From: Seonamhaeicola aphaedonensis
GTDB taxonomy: Bacteria > Bacteroidota > Bacteroidia > Flavobacteriales > Flavobacteriaceae
NCBI RefSeq assembly: GCF_003386195.1
Contig: NZ_QRDX01000005.1
Span: 222,915 to 286,914, forward strand
DNA: 64,000 nt
Direction: 5' to 3'
Positions 36,227 to 44,791 of this stretch are shown here, piece after piece. Position 1 is the stretch's first letter. Every line of letters starts with the position of its first letter. The notes beneath the pieces were generated by a model. That model was not told where the DNA came from. It ran no database searches and saw only the letters and a program-made list of their open reading frames with translations. The position numbers were made by a program, and so were the translations under genes.

Positions 36227-36871
36227 TCAAATTCCGTTCCATTCACTAGGGTTCGTATTCCATTCAGATAGGGTTTCCAATTGGTCTTCGGTAATATATC
36301 GGGTTTGTAAAGCTTGCTCTAATAAACTTTCATAATTACCCAAAGTTTGTAAACTTACATTTTCTTTTTCAAAATTTTGTTTGGCTACATCAAATCCGTA
36401 AGTAAAAATGGCTATCATTCCTTTTACATTAATTCCAGCATCCCTTAAAGCTTTAACAGCATTCAAACTACTTTTTCCAGTACTAATTAAGTCTTCAACA
36501 ACTACTACATTCTGACCTTTTTCAATGAAGCCTTCAATTTGATTTTTTCTTCCATGACCTTTAGCATCTGGTCTAACATAAATAAAGGGTAATCCTAAAT
36601 ATTCAGCAACCAGCATACCAATACCAATAGCTCCAGTAGCAACCCCTGCAATAGCATCAGGCTTACCATATTGCTTTTCAATTTGTTTGGCCATTGTTTC
36701 TCTTACATAATTACGAATGGGAGGAAATGACAGAATAATCCGGTTGTCGCAATATATTGGAGATTTCCATCCTGAAGCCCAAGTAAAAGGTTCTTTTGGG
36801 CTTAGTTTTATAGCGTTTACCTGCAATAAAACTTCGGCTGTTTTTCTGGCAGTGTTTTTATTAAAAATCAT
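36227..36871 (-). CDS. pyrE: Orotate phosphoribosyltransferase
   Basis: Joins orotate to PRPP to make orotidine 5'-phosphate in pyrimidine synthesis. It is 214 residues with FTWASGWKSPIYCDNR, GVATGAIGIG and the PRPP motif VVVVEDLISTGKSSL. I chose ATG 36871, although the frame stays open to 36997, because MIFNKNTARKTAEVLL is the normal start and the promoter element TAATTTTG sits five bases before it. It is divergent from the Nudix gene. Confidence 0.95.
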   Translation of the reverse strand: MIFNKNTARKTAEVLLQVNAIKLSPKEPFTWASGWKSPIYCDNRIILSFPPIRNYVRETMAKQIEKQYGKPDAIAGVATGAIGIGMLVAEYLGLPFIYVRPDAKGHGRKNQIEGFIEKGQNVVVVEDLISTGKSSLNAVKALRDAGINVKGMIAIFTYGFDVAKQNFEKENVSLQTLGNYESLLEQALQTRYITEDQLETLSEWNTNPSEWNGI

Positions 36872-36876
36872 GTTGG

Positions 36877-36884
36877 CAAAATTA
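36877..36884 (-). promoter_or_regulatory. pyrE promoter -7 element next to the start codon
   Basis: TAATTTTG on the minus strand, an exact match, ends five bases before the pyrE ATG, giving a nearly leaderless transcript. Confidence 0.6.
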
Positions 36885-36991
36885 CAATTAAATGTTTGAG
36901 TTGAATTAGCATTAAAAATATTTTTTTCAACAATGATTGGTTTGTATTGAAAAATGATATTTTTACCAAAACCAAATTCTAAAAGTAACCA

Positions 36992-37573
36992 ATGCATAAA
37001 GTTTTTGTAGGAGATAAACCTATAGTTTTAACTTCTGAGGTTGAAAAGGAAACTGATTTTAAAAATTATTTACTGGACACCGTAAACATTGGAAAGGTGA
37101 TTAGAGATTTACGTAATTCTCAATGGAGTGAGGTTAGGTTAATTCATAAAAATCCCGATAAGCTTTTGAGTAAGTTTTTAAAGAAACTACCTAATGTCAT
37201 TGCTGGTGGTGGAAAGGTTTACAATGAAAGGGGTGAAGTATTGTTCATTTTCAGAAATGACAAATGGGATTTACCAAAGGGTAAAGCCGAAAGAAAGGAA
37301 ACCATTGAAGAAACTTCTATAAGGGAAGTAGAAGAAGAAACAGGTGTTGAAGGTTTGGAAATAACCAAACCTTTAGAAACTACCTACCATATTTTTAAGC
37401 GTAACGGACGCCACCGGATAAAAATCACCTATTGGTTTGAGATGAAAACTACATTTAAAGGTAAATTATATCCACAAGAAAAAGAAGGTATAACAAAAGT
37501 AGAGTGGTTAAATAAAAAAGAAACTGTAAAAGCTCTAGAGAACTCCTATGCTAATATTAGAACTCTGGTTTAG
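36992..37573 (+). CDS. Nudix hydrolase
   Basis: A 193-residue protein. The C-terminal domain has the Nudix box beginning at Gly97 (GKAERKETIEETSIREVEEE, then TG), with the metal-binding REVEEETG at 111-118. The substrate is not evident; ADP-ribose or other nucleoside diphosphates are typical. The N-terminal 70 residues are outside the Nudix core. It is divergent from pyrE, with 120 bases between the starts. Confidence 0.92.
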   Translation: MHKVFVGDKPIVLTSEVEKETDFKNYLLDTVNIGKVIRDLRNSQWSEVRLIHKNPDKLLSKFLKKLPNVIAGGGKVYNERGEVLFIFRNDKWDLPKGKAERKETIEETSIREVEEETGVEGLEITKPLETTYHIFKRNGRHRIKITYWFEMKTTFKGKLYPQEKEGITKVEWLNKKETVKALENSYANIRTLV

Positions 37574-37699
37574 GGTTTTGAAAAAGAACAGTAGTTTTTG
37601 GTGTATATTAATTGCTTTAAGTTGGTTAGCAATGCAATAGCTATTATAATTAAATTCAAACGTTTTAGTCTTTCTATGTGTTTAATTATAGTAAATTAC

Positions 37700-37729
37700 T
37701 TGTGACTTCTTTTATTAGCCTTAAATTTG
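37700..37729 (+). promoter_or_regulatory. Full consensus promoter for the SulP transporter gene
   Basis: A -33 TTG (37700-37702), a spacer of 19 bases and the -7 element TAAATTTG (37722-37729) match the Bacteroidota primary sigma consensus. The ATG follows 19 bases on. Confidence 0.72.
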
Positions 37730-37748
37730 CACTCTCAAAAATCGAGCC

Positions 37749-39368
37749 ATGACAGAATTTATTAGAAAGCGTGCTAAAAATGCCAAAAATGATATTTTAA
37801 GTGGAGCTACAGTAGCTCTTGCATTAGTTCCCGAAGCGGTTGCGTTTGCTTTTGTAGCTGGTGTAGATCCTCTGGTAGGTTTGTATGCCGCTTTTATGAT
37901 TGGTTTAATTACGTCTATATTCGGGGGTCGCCCAGGCATGATAAGTGGAGCCACCGGAGCCTTAGCAGTTGTTATGGTTAGTTTGGTTGCCGAAGGTAAT
38001 GCTATGGGGGCTCCAGAAGATAACCTTGGATTGTATTACCTGTTTGCTACCGTAATTTTAATGGGATTAATACAAATTTTAGCAGGTGTTTTTAAACTGG
38101 GAAAGTTTGTAAGATTGATTCCACATCCAGTAATGATGGGGTTTGTTAATGGTTTGGCAATTGTAATTTTCTTAGCTCAATTAAAAATGTTTAGAGGTGC
38201 CGATGGTGCTTATTTTGCAGGTTCAGAATTATGGACCATGTTAGGTCTTGTGGCTTTAACAATGGGTATTATGTTTGTGTTACCTCAAATCAAACTAACA
38301 AAAAAACTACCCGAGGCTTTAATAGGAATCTTGGTTGTCTCAGCCATTGTAATTTTCGGAAAATTGGATGTTGCTACTGTGGGTAGTTTTATTAGAGATG
38401 GAGGAGGGGAAGGTTTGAAGGGAGGCTTGCCACAATTTCAAACAGACATATTTAGTAAAGTGCCTTTCAATTGGCAAACTCTCAAGTTTATTGGTCCTTA
38501 CGCCATCATATTAGCAGCTATAGGATTGATTGAATCTTTAATGACATTAAACTTAGTTGATGAATTAACAGAGACTAGAGGTAATGCTAATAAAGAATGT
38601 ATGGCACAAGGGGGAGCTAACATTATTACTGGACTATTTGGTGGTATGGGAGGTTGTGCTATGATTGGACAGTCTATCATTAATATTAAAGGTGGTGGCC
38701 GTGGTAGACTTTCAGGAATAGTTGCCGCTGTTTTATTACTTATTTTCATATTATTTGCATCTGAATACATTGAGCAAATACCTATTGCTGCCCTAGTTGG
38801 CGTGATGTTTATGGTGGTTGTAGGAACATTTGCATGGAGTAGTTTTAGAATACTTAGAAAAATTCCAGTTACCGATGCTGTAGTTTTAATTGCTGTTTCA
38901 TTAATAACTGTTTGGAAAGATTTAGCAGTTGCTGTCATTGCAGGAGTTATTATCAGTGCTTTAGTATTCTCTTGGGAAAATGCCAAACGTATTAGAGCCC
39001 GAAAGCGTATGAAAGACGATGGTACTAAAATTTACGAAATTTGGGGGCCGTTATTTTTTGGGTCTATCAAGGCTTTTAATGAAAAATTCGATGCAAAAAA
39101 CGACCCTCAAAATGTTGAGGTTGATTTTGTGGAGTCAAGAGTAAGTGATCATTCAGCTATTGAAGCTATCTATAATTTGGTTCATAAATATGAAGCCGAA
39201 GGAAAATCAATCAAGCTTAAGCATTTAAGTGAAGATTGTAAGGTGTTGTTATACAAGTCCAGTCCAAAATTTAGGGAAGTTATTGTTGAAGATATTGATG
39301 ACCCGCGTTATCATTTAGCTGAAAACCCTGAGGCTTTTACCAAAGGGCTTTCTGAGTATAAGCTTTAA
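37749..39368 (+). CDS. SulP family inorganic anion transporter
   Basis: A 539-residue inner-membrane transporter with about 12-14 spans. SulP signatures include LALVPEAVAFAFVAGVDPLVGLYAAF (seen in parts as ALVPEAVAF and GLYAAF), GRPGMISGATGA and GGMGGCAMIGQS. A C-terminal cytoplasmic STAS domain begins near residue 430. Members carry sulfate, bicarbonate or other anions; the BicA-like compact form suggests bicarbonate, but the substrate cannot be settled. Monocistronic. Confidence 0.93.
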   Translation: MTEFIRKRAKNAKNDILSGATVALALVPEAVAFAFVAGVDPLVGLYAAFMIGLITSIFGGRPGMISGATGALAVVMVSLVAEGNAMGAPEDNLGLYYLFATVILMGLIQILAGVFKLGKFVRLIPHPVMMGFVNGLAIVIFLAQLKMFRGADGAYFAGSELWTMLGLVALTMGIMFVLPQIKLTKKLPEALIGILVVSAIVIFGKLDVATVGSFIRDGGGEGLKGGLPQFQTDIFSKVPFNWQTLKFIGPYAIILAAIGLIESLMTLNLVDELTETRGNANKECMAQGGANIITGLFGGMGGCAMIGQSIINIKGGGRGRLSGIVAAVLLLIFILFASEYIEQIPIAALVGVMFMVVVGTFAWSSFRILRKIPVTDAVVLIAVSLITVWKDLAVAVIAGVIISALVFSWENAKRIRARKRMKDDGTKIYEIWGPLFFGSIKAFNEKFDAKNDPQNVEVDFVESRVSDHSAIEAIYNLVHKYEAEGKSIKLKHLSEDCKVLLYKSSPKFREVIVEDIDDPRYHLAENPEAFTKGLSEYKL

Positions 39369-39409
39369 ATTGGCTAAAAGTTTCTTTGTATCTTCGCAAG
39401 AAATAGAAG

Positions 39410-39856
39410 CTAACGTATAGGTTTTTTTAATTGTTCTTTAACTCTTTCAAAACTTTTTTTGCTGGCACGTTCCCAGCGGTAAATATTATACTTTTTACCT
39501 TTGTTGGCTTCTTGTTTTGCTTTTTTATTACGTTGTTTTTTTACCCAATCAAAGCGCTTTTTAATTATAGTAGCACCTAATTCATCTTGGCATCCAATTT
39601 GGTCAAGGGCGTTCAAAACAGCTATTGATACGTTTTGAACTTTGTCATCAATACTTTTAAATAAAACAGGAATGGAAGCACTTGAACCTAGTTCACCTAA
39701 AGCTTCTGCGGCTAGTTTTCTGGTTTTATAATTACCATGTTTTAGTGCATATTCAATTCTATTTACATAACGATACAGCATCCAATTGTAGATATCATTT
39801 TTACATGGCTGTATATTACTTAATTTAAAAAGGAAATATTTAATGTGGTGTAACAT
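39410..39856 (-). CDS. HEAT-repeat protein
   Basis: A 148-residue protein with HEAT-like helical repeats (RKLAAEALGELGSSASIPVL and NVSIAVLNALDQIG), followed by a very basic C-terminal tail (KKQRNKKAKQEANKGKK). No catalytic motif. It is upstream of coaD on the same strand by 38 bases or so, converging with the SulP gene. The basic tail could bind nucleic acid; this is inference. Confidence 0.72.
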   Translation of the reverse strand: MLHHIKYFLFKLSNIQPCKNDIYNWMLYRYVNRIEYALKHGNYKTRKLAAEALGELGSSASIPVLFKSIDDKVQNVSIAVLNALDQIGCQDELGATIIKKRFDWVKKQRNKKAKQEANKGKKYNIYRWERASKKSFERVKEQLKKPIR

Positions 39857-39915
39857 GAACTATTATTCTTACTTAATTAGTATAGAATAATTTGAAAATG
39901 TTACAAGGTAAAAAT

Positions 39916-40371
39916 CTATTTCATCCTCACACTTTGGGGAACAAGTTTTGTGTAATCACCGTTATTTCTAATAACATCACGCACTATCGAAGAGGCGATA
40001 TATGATGTTTCTGCCGATGTTAGTAGAAAAACAGTTTCAATTGGAGCTAGATTTCTATTGGTATGTGCAATAGCTTTTTCAAATTCAAAATCTGCAGGAT
40101 TACGCAAACCCCTTAAAATGAATGCTATATCATTTTTTTTGCAGAAATCTACTGTTAATCCCTCATATGTCATTACCTTAACTTTAGGTTCTTTAGCAAA
40201 CGCATGTTCAATAAACGCTTTTCGTTCTTCCAATGTGAACATATAATTTTTATCGGAGTTAATACCAATGGCTACTATGAGTTCATCAAAAAGCGTTACG
40301 CCACGTTTAATAATGTCGTAATGTCCTAGAGTAATGGGGTCAAAAGACCCGGGAAATATGGCACGTTTCAT
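39916..40371 (-). CDS. coaD: Pantetheine-phosphate adenylyltransferase
   Basis: Transfers AMP from ATP to 4'-phosphopantetheine, the penultimate step of coenzyme A synthesis. It is 151 residues with the nucleotidyltransferase motif GSFDPITLGH (His17), RGLRNPADFEFE and the C-terminal TSYIASSIVRDV. An inverted pair of intergenic repeats separates it from ddl on the same strand. Confidence 0.97.
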   Translation of the reverse strand: MKRAIFPGSFDPITLGHYDIIKRGVTLFDELIVAIGINSDKNYMFTLEERKAFIEHAFAKEPKVKVMTYEGLTVDFCKKNDIAFILRGLRNPADFEFEKAIAHTNRNLAPIETVFLLTSAETSYIASSIVRDVIRNNGDYTKLVPQSVRMK

Positions 40372-40373
40372 AA

Positions 40374-40405
40374 AAGCCCTCTTAATCTCCCCTATGGGGA
40401 GAAAC
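40374..40405. repeat. Intergenic repeat, left copy (coaD-ddl)
   Basis: AAGCCCTCTTAATCTCCCC with a 7-bp hairpin TCTCCCC/GGGGAGA at its right end, finishing AAAC. The same pattern in opposite orientation is found at 40452-40485 (AAGCCTCCCCTAACCCC...GGGAAACT on the minus strand). Confidence 0.6.
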
Positions 40406-40451
40406 GATTGTGTTGTAAATATACAAATCTTTAGATTTAATTAAAGAATTC

Positions 40452-40485
40452 AGTTTCCCTCTTTAGGAGGGGTTAGGGGAGGCTT
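40452..40485. repeat. Intergenic repeat, right copy, overlapping the ddl stop
   Basis: An inverted, diverged copy of the 40374-40405 repeat. On the minus strand it begins AAGCCTCCCCTAA, and the TAA inside it is the ddl stop codon, so the last residues of Ddl (SLP) are encoded by the repeat. Confidence 0.6.
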
Positions 40486-41456
40486 ATAAGAGCCTCGGTG
40501 ATAGCATTATCAAACAAATCGGCGAGTGGAATACCTGCTTCGGCAGCTTGTTGGGGTAAAATACTTTCTTTAGTTAAACCAGGTACCGTGTTCACTTCTA
40601 GCAAATGGGGTTCACCATCTTTAAAAATGTATTCACTTCTGGAAAAACCGGTCATCTTTAAGGTTTCATAAACTTTTTTAGCAACCGTATTTACTTTTTC
40701 TTCCTGTTCTTTGGTTAATCTGGCGGGCGTTATTTCTTGAGATTTCCCTAGATATTTGGCTTCATAATCAAAAAAATCATTTTCACTTACAATTTCGGTG
40801 ATGGGTAGTACTTTAGTTTCACCTTTGTAGGTTATCACGCCAACCGATACTTCAATACCATCCAGAAACGATTCTATAATAATTTCGTCATCTTCTTTAA
40901 AAGCCACGTCTATGGCATTTTGGAAGTCTTCCTTTTTATGGACTTTACTAACCCCAAAACTACTTCCTGCTTTGTTAGCTTTTACAAAACATGGCAGTCC
41001 GACTTTTTCAATAATCGTATCTTCATCAATAGTATCGCCTAAATTTAAGTAGTAAGATTCGGCCGTTTTTATACCGTAAGGCTTCAGAATACTTAAACAA
41101 TCACGTTTATTAAACGTTACTGATGCCTGATACATGCCACAACTGGTGTGCGGAATCCCCAACAATTCAAAATAAGCTTGCATATAACCGTCTTCACCAG
41201 GAGAACCATGAATGGCATTAAATACACAATCAAAGGTGATTACTTCATTGTTAAGTTTAACTGAAAAATCATTTTTATTCACTGGAAATTCATCATCATT
41301 GTCATCAACGTAAACCCATTTATCTTTAAAAATATGGATGCGATATCCGTTGTATTTCGAATTATTAAGAGTTTCATATACGACGTTTCCGCTCTTTAAT
41401 GAGATTTGGTATTCACTGGAGTACCCACCCATGATGATGGCAATATTTTGTTTCAC
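40473..41456 (-). CDS. ddl: D-alanine--D-alanine ligase
   Basis: Makes the D-Ala-D-Ala dipeptide for peptidoglycan. It is 327 residues of ATP-grasp type with MGGYSSEYQISLKSG, FNAIHGSPGEDG, VKANKAGSSFGVSKV and the C-terminal GEPHLLEVNTVPGLT (Asn and Glu metal ligands). Its stop lies within an intergenic repeat, so its C-terminal tip may be species-specific. Confidence 0.96.
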   Translation of the reverse strand: MKQNIAIIMGGYSSEYQISLKSGNVVYETLNNSKYNGYRIHIFKDKWVYVDDNDDEFPVNKNDFSVKLNNEVITFDCVFNAIHGSPGEDGYMQAYFELLGIPHTSCGMYQASVTFNKRDCLSILKPYGIKTAESYYLNLGDTIDEDTIIEKVGLPCFVKANKAGSSFGVSKVHKKEDFQNAIDVAFKEDDEIIIESFLDGIEVSVGVITYKGETKVLPITEIVSENDFFDYEAKYLGKSQEITPARLTKEQEEKVNTVAKKVYETLKMTGFSRSEYIFKDGEPHLLEVNTVPGLTKESILPQQAAEAGIPLADLFDNAITEALISLP

Positions 41457-41564
41457 AGAATAAAATTGTTAAAGGTTAGTCTGAAATGTATAATAAAACG
41501 TAAGTAATATTAGTTAAGCTAAAATATCATATATATCGCAAAAGAAAAAGCAGTTCTGTTTTTA

Positions 41565-41572
41565 TATATTTG
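41565..41572 (+). promoter_or_regulatory. Promoter -7 element of the PASTA-rluD operon
   Basis: TATATTTG, an exact TAnnTTTG match, 20 bases before ATG 41593. No -33 TTG is evident. Confidence 0.5.
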
Positions 41573-41592
41573 CGGTATTCAAAATTCTACCA

Positions 41593-42153
41593 ATGAGCAT
41601 TATAAAATTCTTAGTAAGCAAAGCTTTTTTAAAACAAATTTTATTAGCAGTAGTAGCGGTTGTTGTATTGTGTTTTTTAATGTTATGGTGGCTGAAAGGA
41701 TATACCAACCATGGAGATTTTGAAACAGTTCCAGACTTAAAAGGAAAATCCATTAGCGTGGCTCAAATAGAATTAGATGAGAACAATTTGGTGATGCAGA
41801 TACAGGACTCTGCTAATTTTAATCCAGATTACCCAAAGTTTTCGGTGATAGAGCAGGAGCCTATTGCAGGGACTCAAGTTAAAGAAAACAGAAAAATATA
41901 CTTAACGTTAAATCCATCAGGTTACCGAAAAATTGAAGTGCCCGATTTAAGAGAGCGTACTTTTAGGCAGGCTAAACCAAATTTAGAAGCGTTGGAATTT
42001 AAAATAGGTAAAATTACCTATGAGGATAATATTGGTAAAGATTTAGTTTTAAAAATGTATCATAACGGAGAACTTTTAAAACCTGGTGATAAGCTTGCTA
42101 AAACATCCATCATAGATTTAGTACTAGGCAACGGGAACCGTCCAAGTAAATAA
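41593..42153 (+). CDS. PASTA domain membrane protein
   Basis: A 186-residue protein with a short cytoplasmic start, one membrane span (about residues 13-31) and at least two PASTA domains in the periplasm. The first is near VPDLKGKSISVAQIELDEN and the second near VPDLRERTFRQAKPNLEAL. PASTA domains bind peptidoglycan or muropeptides. There is no kinase domain, unlike the PASTA kinases of Firmicutes. It is co-transcribed with the RluD-type gene nine bases on, and the ddl gene is divergent. Confidence 0.85.
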   Translation: MSIIKFLVSKAFLKQILLAVVAVVVLCFLMLWWLKGYTNHGDFETVPDLKGKSISVAQIELDENNLVMQIQDSANFNPDYPKFSVIEQEPIAGTQVKENRKIYLTLNPSGYRKIEVPDLRERTFRQAKPNLEALEFKIGKITYEDNIGKDLVLKMYHNGELLKPGDKLAKTSIIDLVLGNGNRPSK

Positions 42154-42162
42154 TTTTTTTCA

Positions 42163-43200
42163 ATGGAGGATTACACACCACAACTTCCCGAGGAAGATAA
42201 TCTGTACGAACATTATACTTTTACTGTTGGTAAGGGGCAAGCACCCCTGCGTATTGATAAATATTTGATGAATTTTATTGAAAATGTCAATAGAAATAAA
42301 ATTCAAACGGCTGCTAAAGAGGGTGGACTTTTTGTAAATGATATTCCAGTAAAGTCTAGCTATAAAGTAAAACCCGACGATACAATAAGAGTGATGTTTA
42401 CGCATCCAACTTATGAAGCCTTGTTGGTAGGTGAAGATATTTCTTTGGATGTGGTTTATGAAGATGAAGAATTACTTGTTGTTAATAAGCCAGCAGGTAT
42501 GGTGGTGCACCCAGGTCATGGGAATTATTCAGGAACCCTAATAAATGCTTTAATTTATAGGTTTGATAATTTACCAAATAATTCTAGTAACAGGCCAGGT
42601 TTAGTACACAGAATTGATAAAGATACCAGCGGTCTTTTGGTAGTTGCTAAAACCGAACATGCCATGGCGCATTTAACGTCTCAGTTTGCAAAAAAAACCA
42701 GCGAACGTGAATACATAGCTTTGGTCTGGGGTAACGTTGAAGATGATGAAGGCACTATAGAAGGTAACATTGGTCGTCATCCCAAAAACCGATTACAGAA
42801 CACTGTTTTTCTAGGTGATGAAGCCGAAAAAGGCAAACCAGCCGTTACCCATTACAAAGTTTTAGAGCGCCTAGGCTATGTCACTTTGGTTTCCTGTAAG
42901 TTAGAAACAGGGCGTACGCACCAAATACGAGTCCACATGAAACACATTGGACATACTTTGTTTAATGACGAACGTTACGGCGGTGAAAACATATTAAAAG
43001 GAACCACCTTTACTAAATATAAGCAGTTTGTAGATAATTGTTTTAAGGTATTACCTCGTCAGGCACTACATGCTAAAACTTTAGGGTTTGAACATCCAAG
43101 AACTGGTGAGTTTATGCGTTTTACCTCCGAAATCCCTGAGGATATGCAACAGTGCATTGAAAAGTGGCGAGGGTATTCAAAGCATCAAGAATTGGAATAA
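42163..43200 (+). CDS. rluD: RluA/RluD family rRNA pseudouridine synthase
   Basis: Isomerises uridine to pseudouridine, most likely in 23S rRNA. It is 345 residues, with an N-terminal S4 RNA-binding domain (RIDKYLMNFIENVNRNKIQ) and the catalytic domain with HRIDKDTSGLLV (catalytic Asp152). The RTHQIRVHMKHIGH signature is also present. RluD is the likeliest subfamily, because the S4 domain and length fit, but RluC cannot be excluded. It is followed by an intergenic hairpin repeat. Confidence 0.9.
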   Translation: MEDYTPQLPEEDNLYEHYTFTVGKGQAPLRIDKYLMNFIENVNRNKIQTAAKEGGLFVNDIPVKSSYKVKPDDTIRVMFTHPTYEALLVGEDISLDVVYEDEELLVVNKPAGMVVHPGHGNYSGTLINALIYRFDNLPNNSSNRPGLVHRIDKDTSGLLVVAKTEHAMAHLTSQFAKKTSEREYIALVWGNVEDDEGTIEGNIGRHPKNRLQNTVFLGDEAEKGKPAVTHYKVLERLGYVTLVSCKLETGRTHQIRVHMKHIGHTLFNDERYGGENILKGTTFTKYKQFVDNCFKVLPRQALHAKTLGFEHPRTGEFMRFTSEIPEDMQQCIEKWRGYSKHQELE

Positions 43201-43203
43201 AAT

Positions 43204-43249
43204 GTCACTTCGAGTGTCTTGAACTTGTTTCGGGATGTATCGAGAAGTG
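43204..43249. repeat. Intergenic hairpin repeat (GAACTTGTTTC core), copy 2
   Basis: Just after the rluD stop. The inner part, TTGAACTTGTTTCGGGAT, matches the repeat after alaS at all but two or three positions. An outer stem CACTTC/GAAGTG (43206-43211 and 43244-43249) surrounds it. Confidence 0.6.
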
Positions 43250-43371
43250 GGTGTTATTCAATTTCGCTAGAGATTCTCAATGTGAGTTGGAATTTATTAT
43301 CCGTGCACAAATCTTGGATAATTCCATTCTTGATTTAACGTTCACCCTATAATCAGGACAACCTAAAGTGG

Positions 43372-43414
43372 AAAAAACTCGTAAGTAACGATATTACTTA
43401 CAACGTCGAGTTTT
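43372..43414 (-). terminator. Terminator of the alpha/beta hydrolase gene
   Basis: A two-part hairpin: AAAACTCG/CGAGTTTT outside and GTAAGTAA/TTACTTAC inside, with six T on the minus strand. It is about 75 bases beyond the hydrolase stop. Confidence 0.65.
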
Positions 43415-43487
43415 GTAATTGTTCGTGTAATGATAATAAGATCAATTGCGTCAATTTCAAGCAAGTATAGCTTTTACAGAGTTCATG

Positions 43488-44291
43488 TCAATGATCAGCA
43501 ATGAACGATCGTATTGACGTAACAAACTCTAGATGACGAGCTAGATTGTCCAACCCGTGCCCCTCGCCATCGATGACCAATAACTTCATGTCTGGCATCA
43601 GGGTCTTTAGCTCTTCCAAACGAGCAAGATTCCGATCTTCGCTTCCTACAATTGCAAACGTTGGTACCTTCAAATTTCTAAGTTCCTGTTTGGTTACAAC
43701 GAGCTGCGAGAACCCTAACACGAGGATGCCGAGTGCTTGAATATCCTGCCCCTGATCTATTAATCGTTGAGGCGGGTTACGTATCATATTGTTAGATCTC
43801 CTTTCTATAGATTGCTGGACATCTGCACTCCAGTTCCAAACGGGGGCAAATCCAATGAAGGTCACAGTCAAGAGTCGGTCGGCGTGCGTTGGCATCAAAG
43901 GACCAAGAACCCGTCCGCCCATGGAGGATGCTATGATATGGGCTCTATCAATATCGAGATGATCTAATAGCCGAATAATGTCCCGACTCATCTCAAGACC
44001 GTACGCTGAGATCTCGGATGGCTTGTCGCTCTTTCCATGTCCTCTGGCATCAAAGGCAATGACACGATAGTCCTGTGCAAGGCTTTTGAATATTTCCAAC
44101 TGTGACCAATCATTAACGCTCCTTGTATATCCATGCATCAAGATGACAGCTTCGCCAGCTCCTTGCTCGACATAATGGATGCTGATACCATTAGAGTCAA
44201 AATATTGGCTTTCGGGTAAGCTTTGAGCAATAACATTTCCGCATGTTATGGCTGTCAGAAAGCCAAGGACTAATTTACTTTTCAAGGTCAT
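43488..44291 (-). CDS. Secreted alpha/beta hydrolase, probably horizontally acquired
   Basis: A 267-residue hydrolase with a signal peptide ending near NVIAQS. The triad is Ser123 (in ASSMGG, an Ala replacing the first Gly of GxSxG), Asp219 and His245. The oxyanion segment is LMHGYTRS, and DARGHGKSDKP is the usual esterase/epoxide-hydrolase-like strand. The substrate is unknown. Base composition is clearly richer in G+C than the neighbours (bases 43861-43920 are 37/60 G or C), and codons such as CGT, CGC and GCC are used more. It lies in a region with repeats, alone, with its own terminator. Confidence 0.85.
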   Translation of the reverse strand: MTLKSKLVLGFLTAITCGNVIAQSLPESQYFDSNGISIHYVEQGAGEAVILMHGYTRSVNDWSQLEIFKSLAQDYRVIAFDARGHGKSDKPSEISAYGLEMSRDIIRLLDHLDIDRAHIIASSMGGRVLGPLMPTHADRLLTVTFIGFAPVWNWSADVQQSIERRSNNMIRNPPQRLIDQGQDIQALGILVLGFSQLVVTKQELRNLKVPTFAIVGSEDRNLARLEELKTLMPDMKLLVIDGEGHGLDNLARHLEFVTSIRSFIADH

Positions 44292-44521
44292 ATTAATCAG
44301 ATTATATTTTTTTAAATCATAAATCTACAGTTATGCTTTTCATGACCATCGCGTATCTGAAACGATAATTTCTCCTGATAATTCGGCAGGCTAAAAGTCC
44401 GTTTACAAGCCATAATGTTGATAATGAAATTTTTGAAGCTCAAACCTCAAAATATTCTCTATTCCAGCTTCCAGTTCCTATCTAAAATCTTCTAAGGCCT
44501 AATTTCTTAAATTACTTACAA
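44292..44521. other. Intergenic region between hydrolase gene and structured repeats
   Basis: No gene seen. The sequence contains scattered G+C-richer stretches like those in the hydrolase gene and may be part of the same acquired segment. It lacks an obvious promoter for the hydrolase. Confidence 0.4.
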
Positions 44522-44791
44522 CTCAGGGTTAAACGTATTTCTGTTTTAAGAATGAAAAGATAATAAATTCCTTAGCAATAATTAGAGAAAAGCTCTTCCT
44601 TATAATCTCTAATTATTGATTATCAATTCGCTTCGCGTTAGCGAAGGATAAATTGTGGAATTTAATAGATTGGGAATTCGAGAAACAGAGCCAATTACTT
44701 TTAAGCACACGATGGCTCACGTTAGGGCTCGATGCCCTTCGATGGTGATTACTTAGTTAAGGGATTGTTAGTAATTTGGTTTAACCCTGAG
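44522..44791. repeat. Nested inverted-repeat region, part 1
   Basis: Perfect 13-bp ends CTCAGGGTTAAAC (44522-44534) and GTTTAACCCTGAG (44779-44791) enclose three further hairpins. One is CAATAATTAGAGA/TCTCTAATTATTG (44576-44588 and 44606-44618). One is CTTCGC/GCGAAG (44631-44636 and 44641-44646). One is CCAATTACT/AGTAATTTGG with one bulge (44691-44699 and 44770-44779). It reads as a multi-branched RNA or a small mobile repeat. No reading frame of note is present. Confidence 0.65.

Noticed and set aside
36872-36997. Longer N-terminus of PyrE
   Set aside because: The extension runs through the promoter region and across the divergent Nudix start; the family start matches ATG 36871.
43767-43967. 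66-codon plus-strand frame inside the alpha/beta hydrolase gene
   Set aside because: It is antisense to a complete, conserved hydrolase and has no family.
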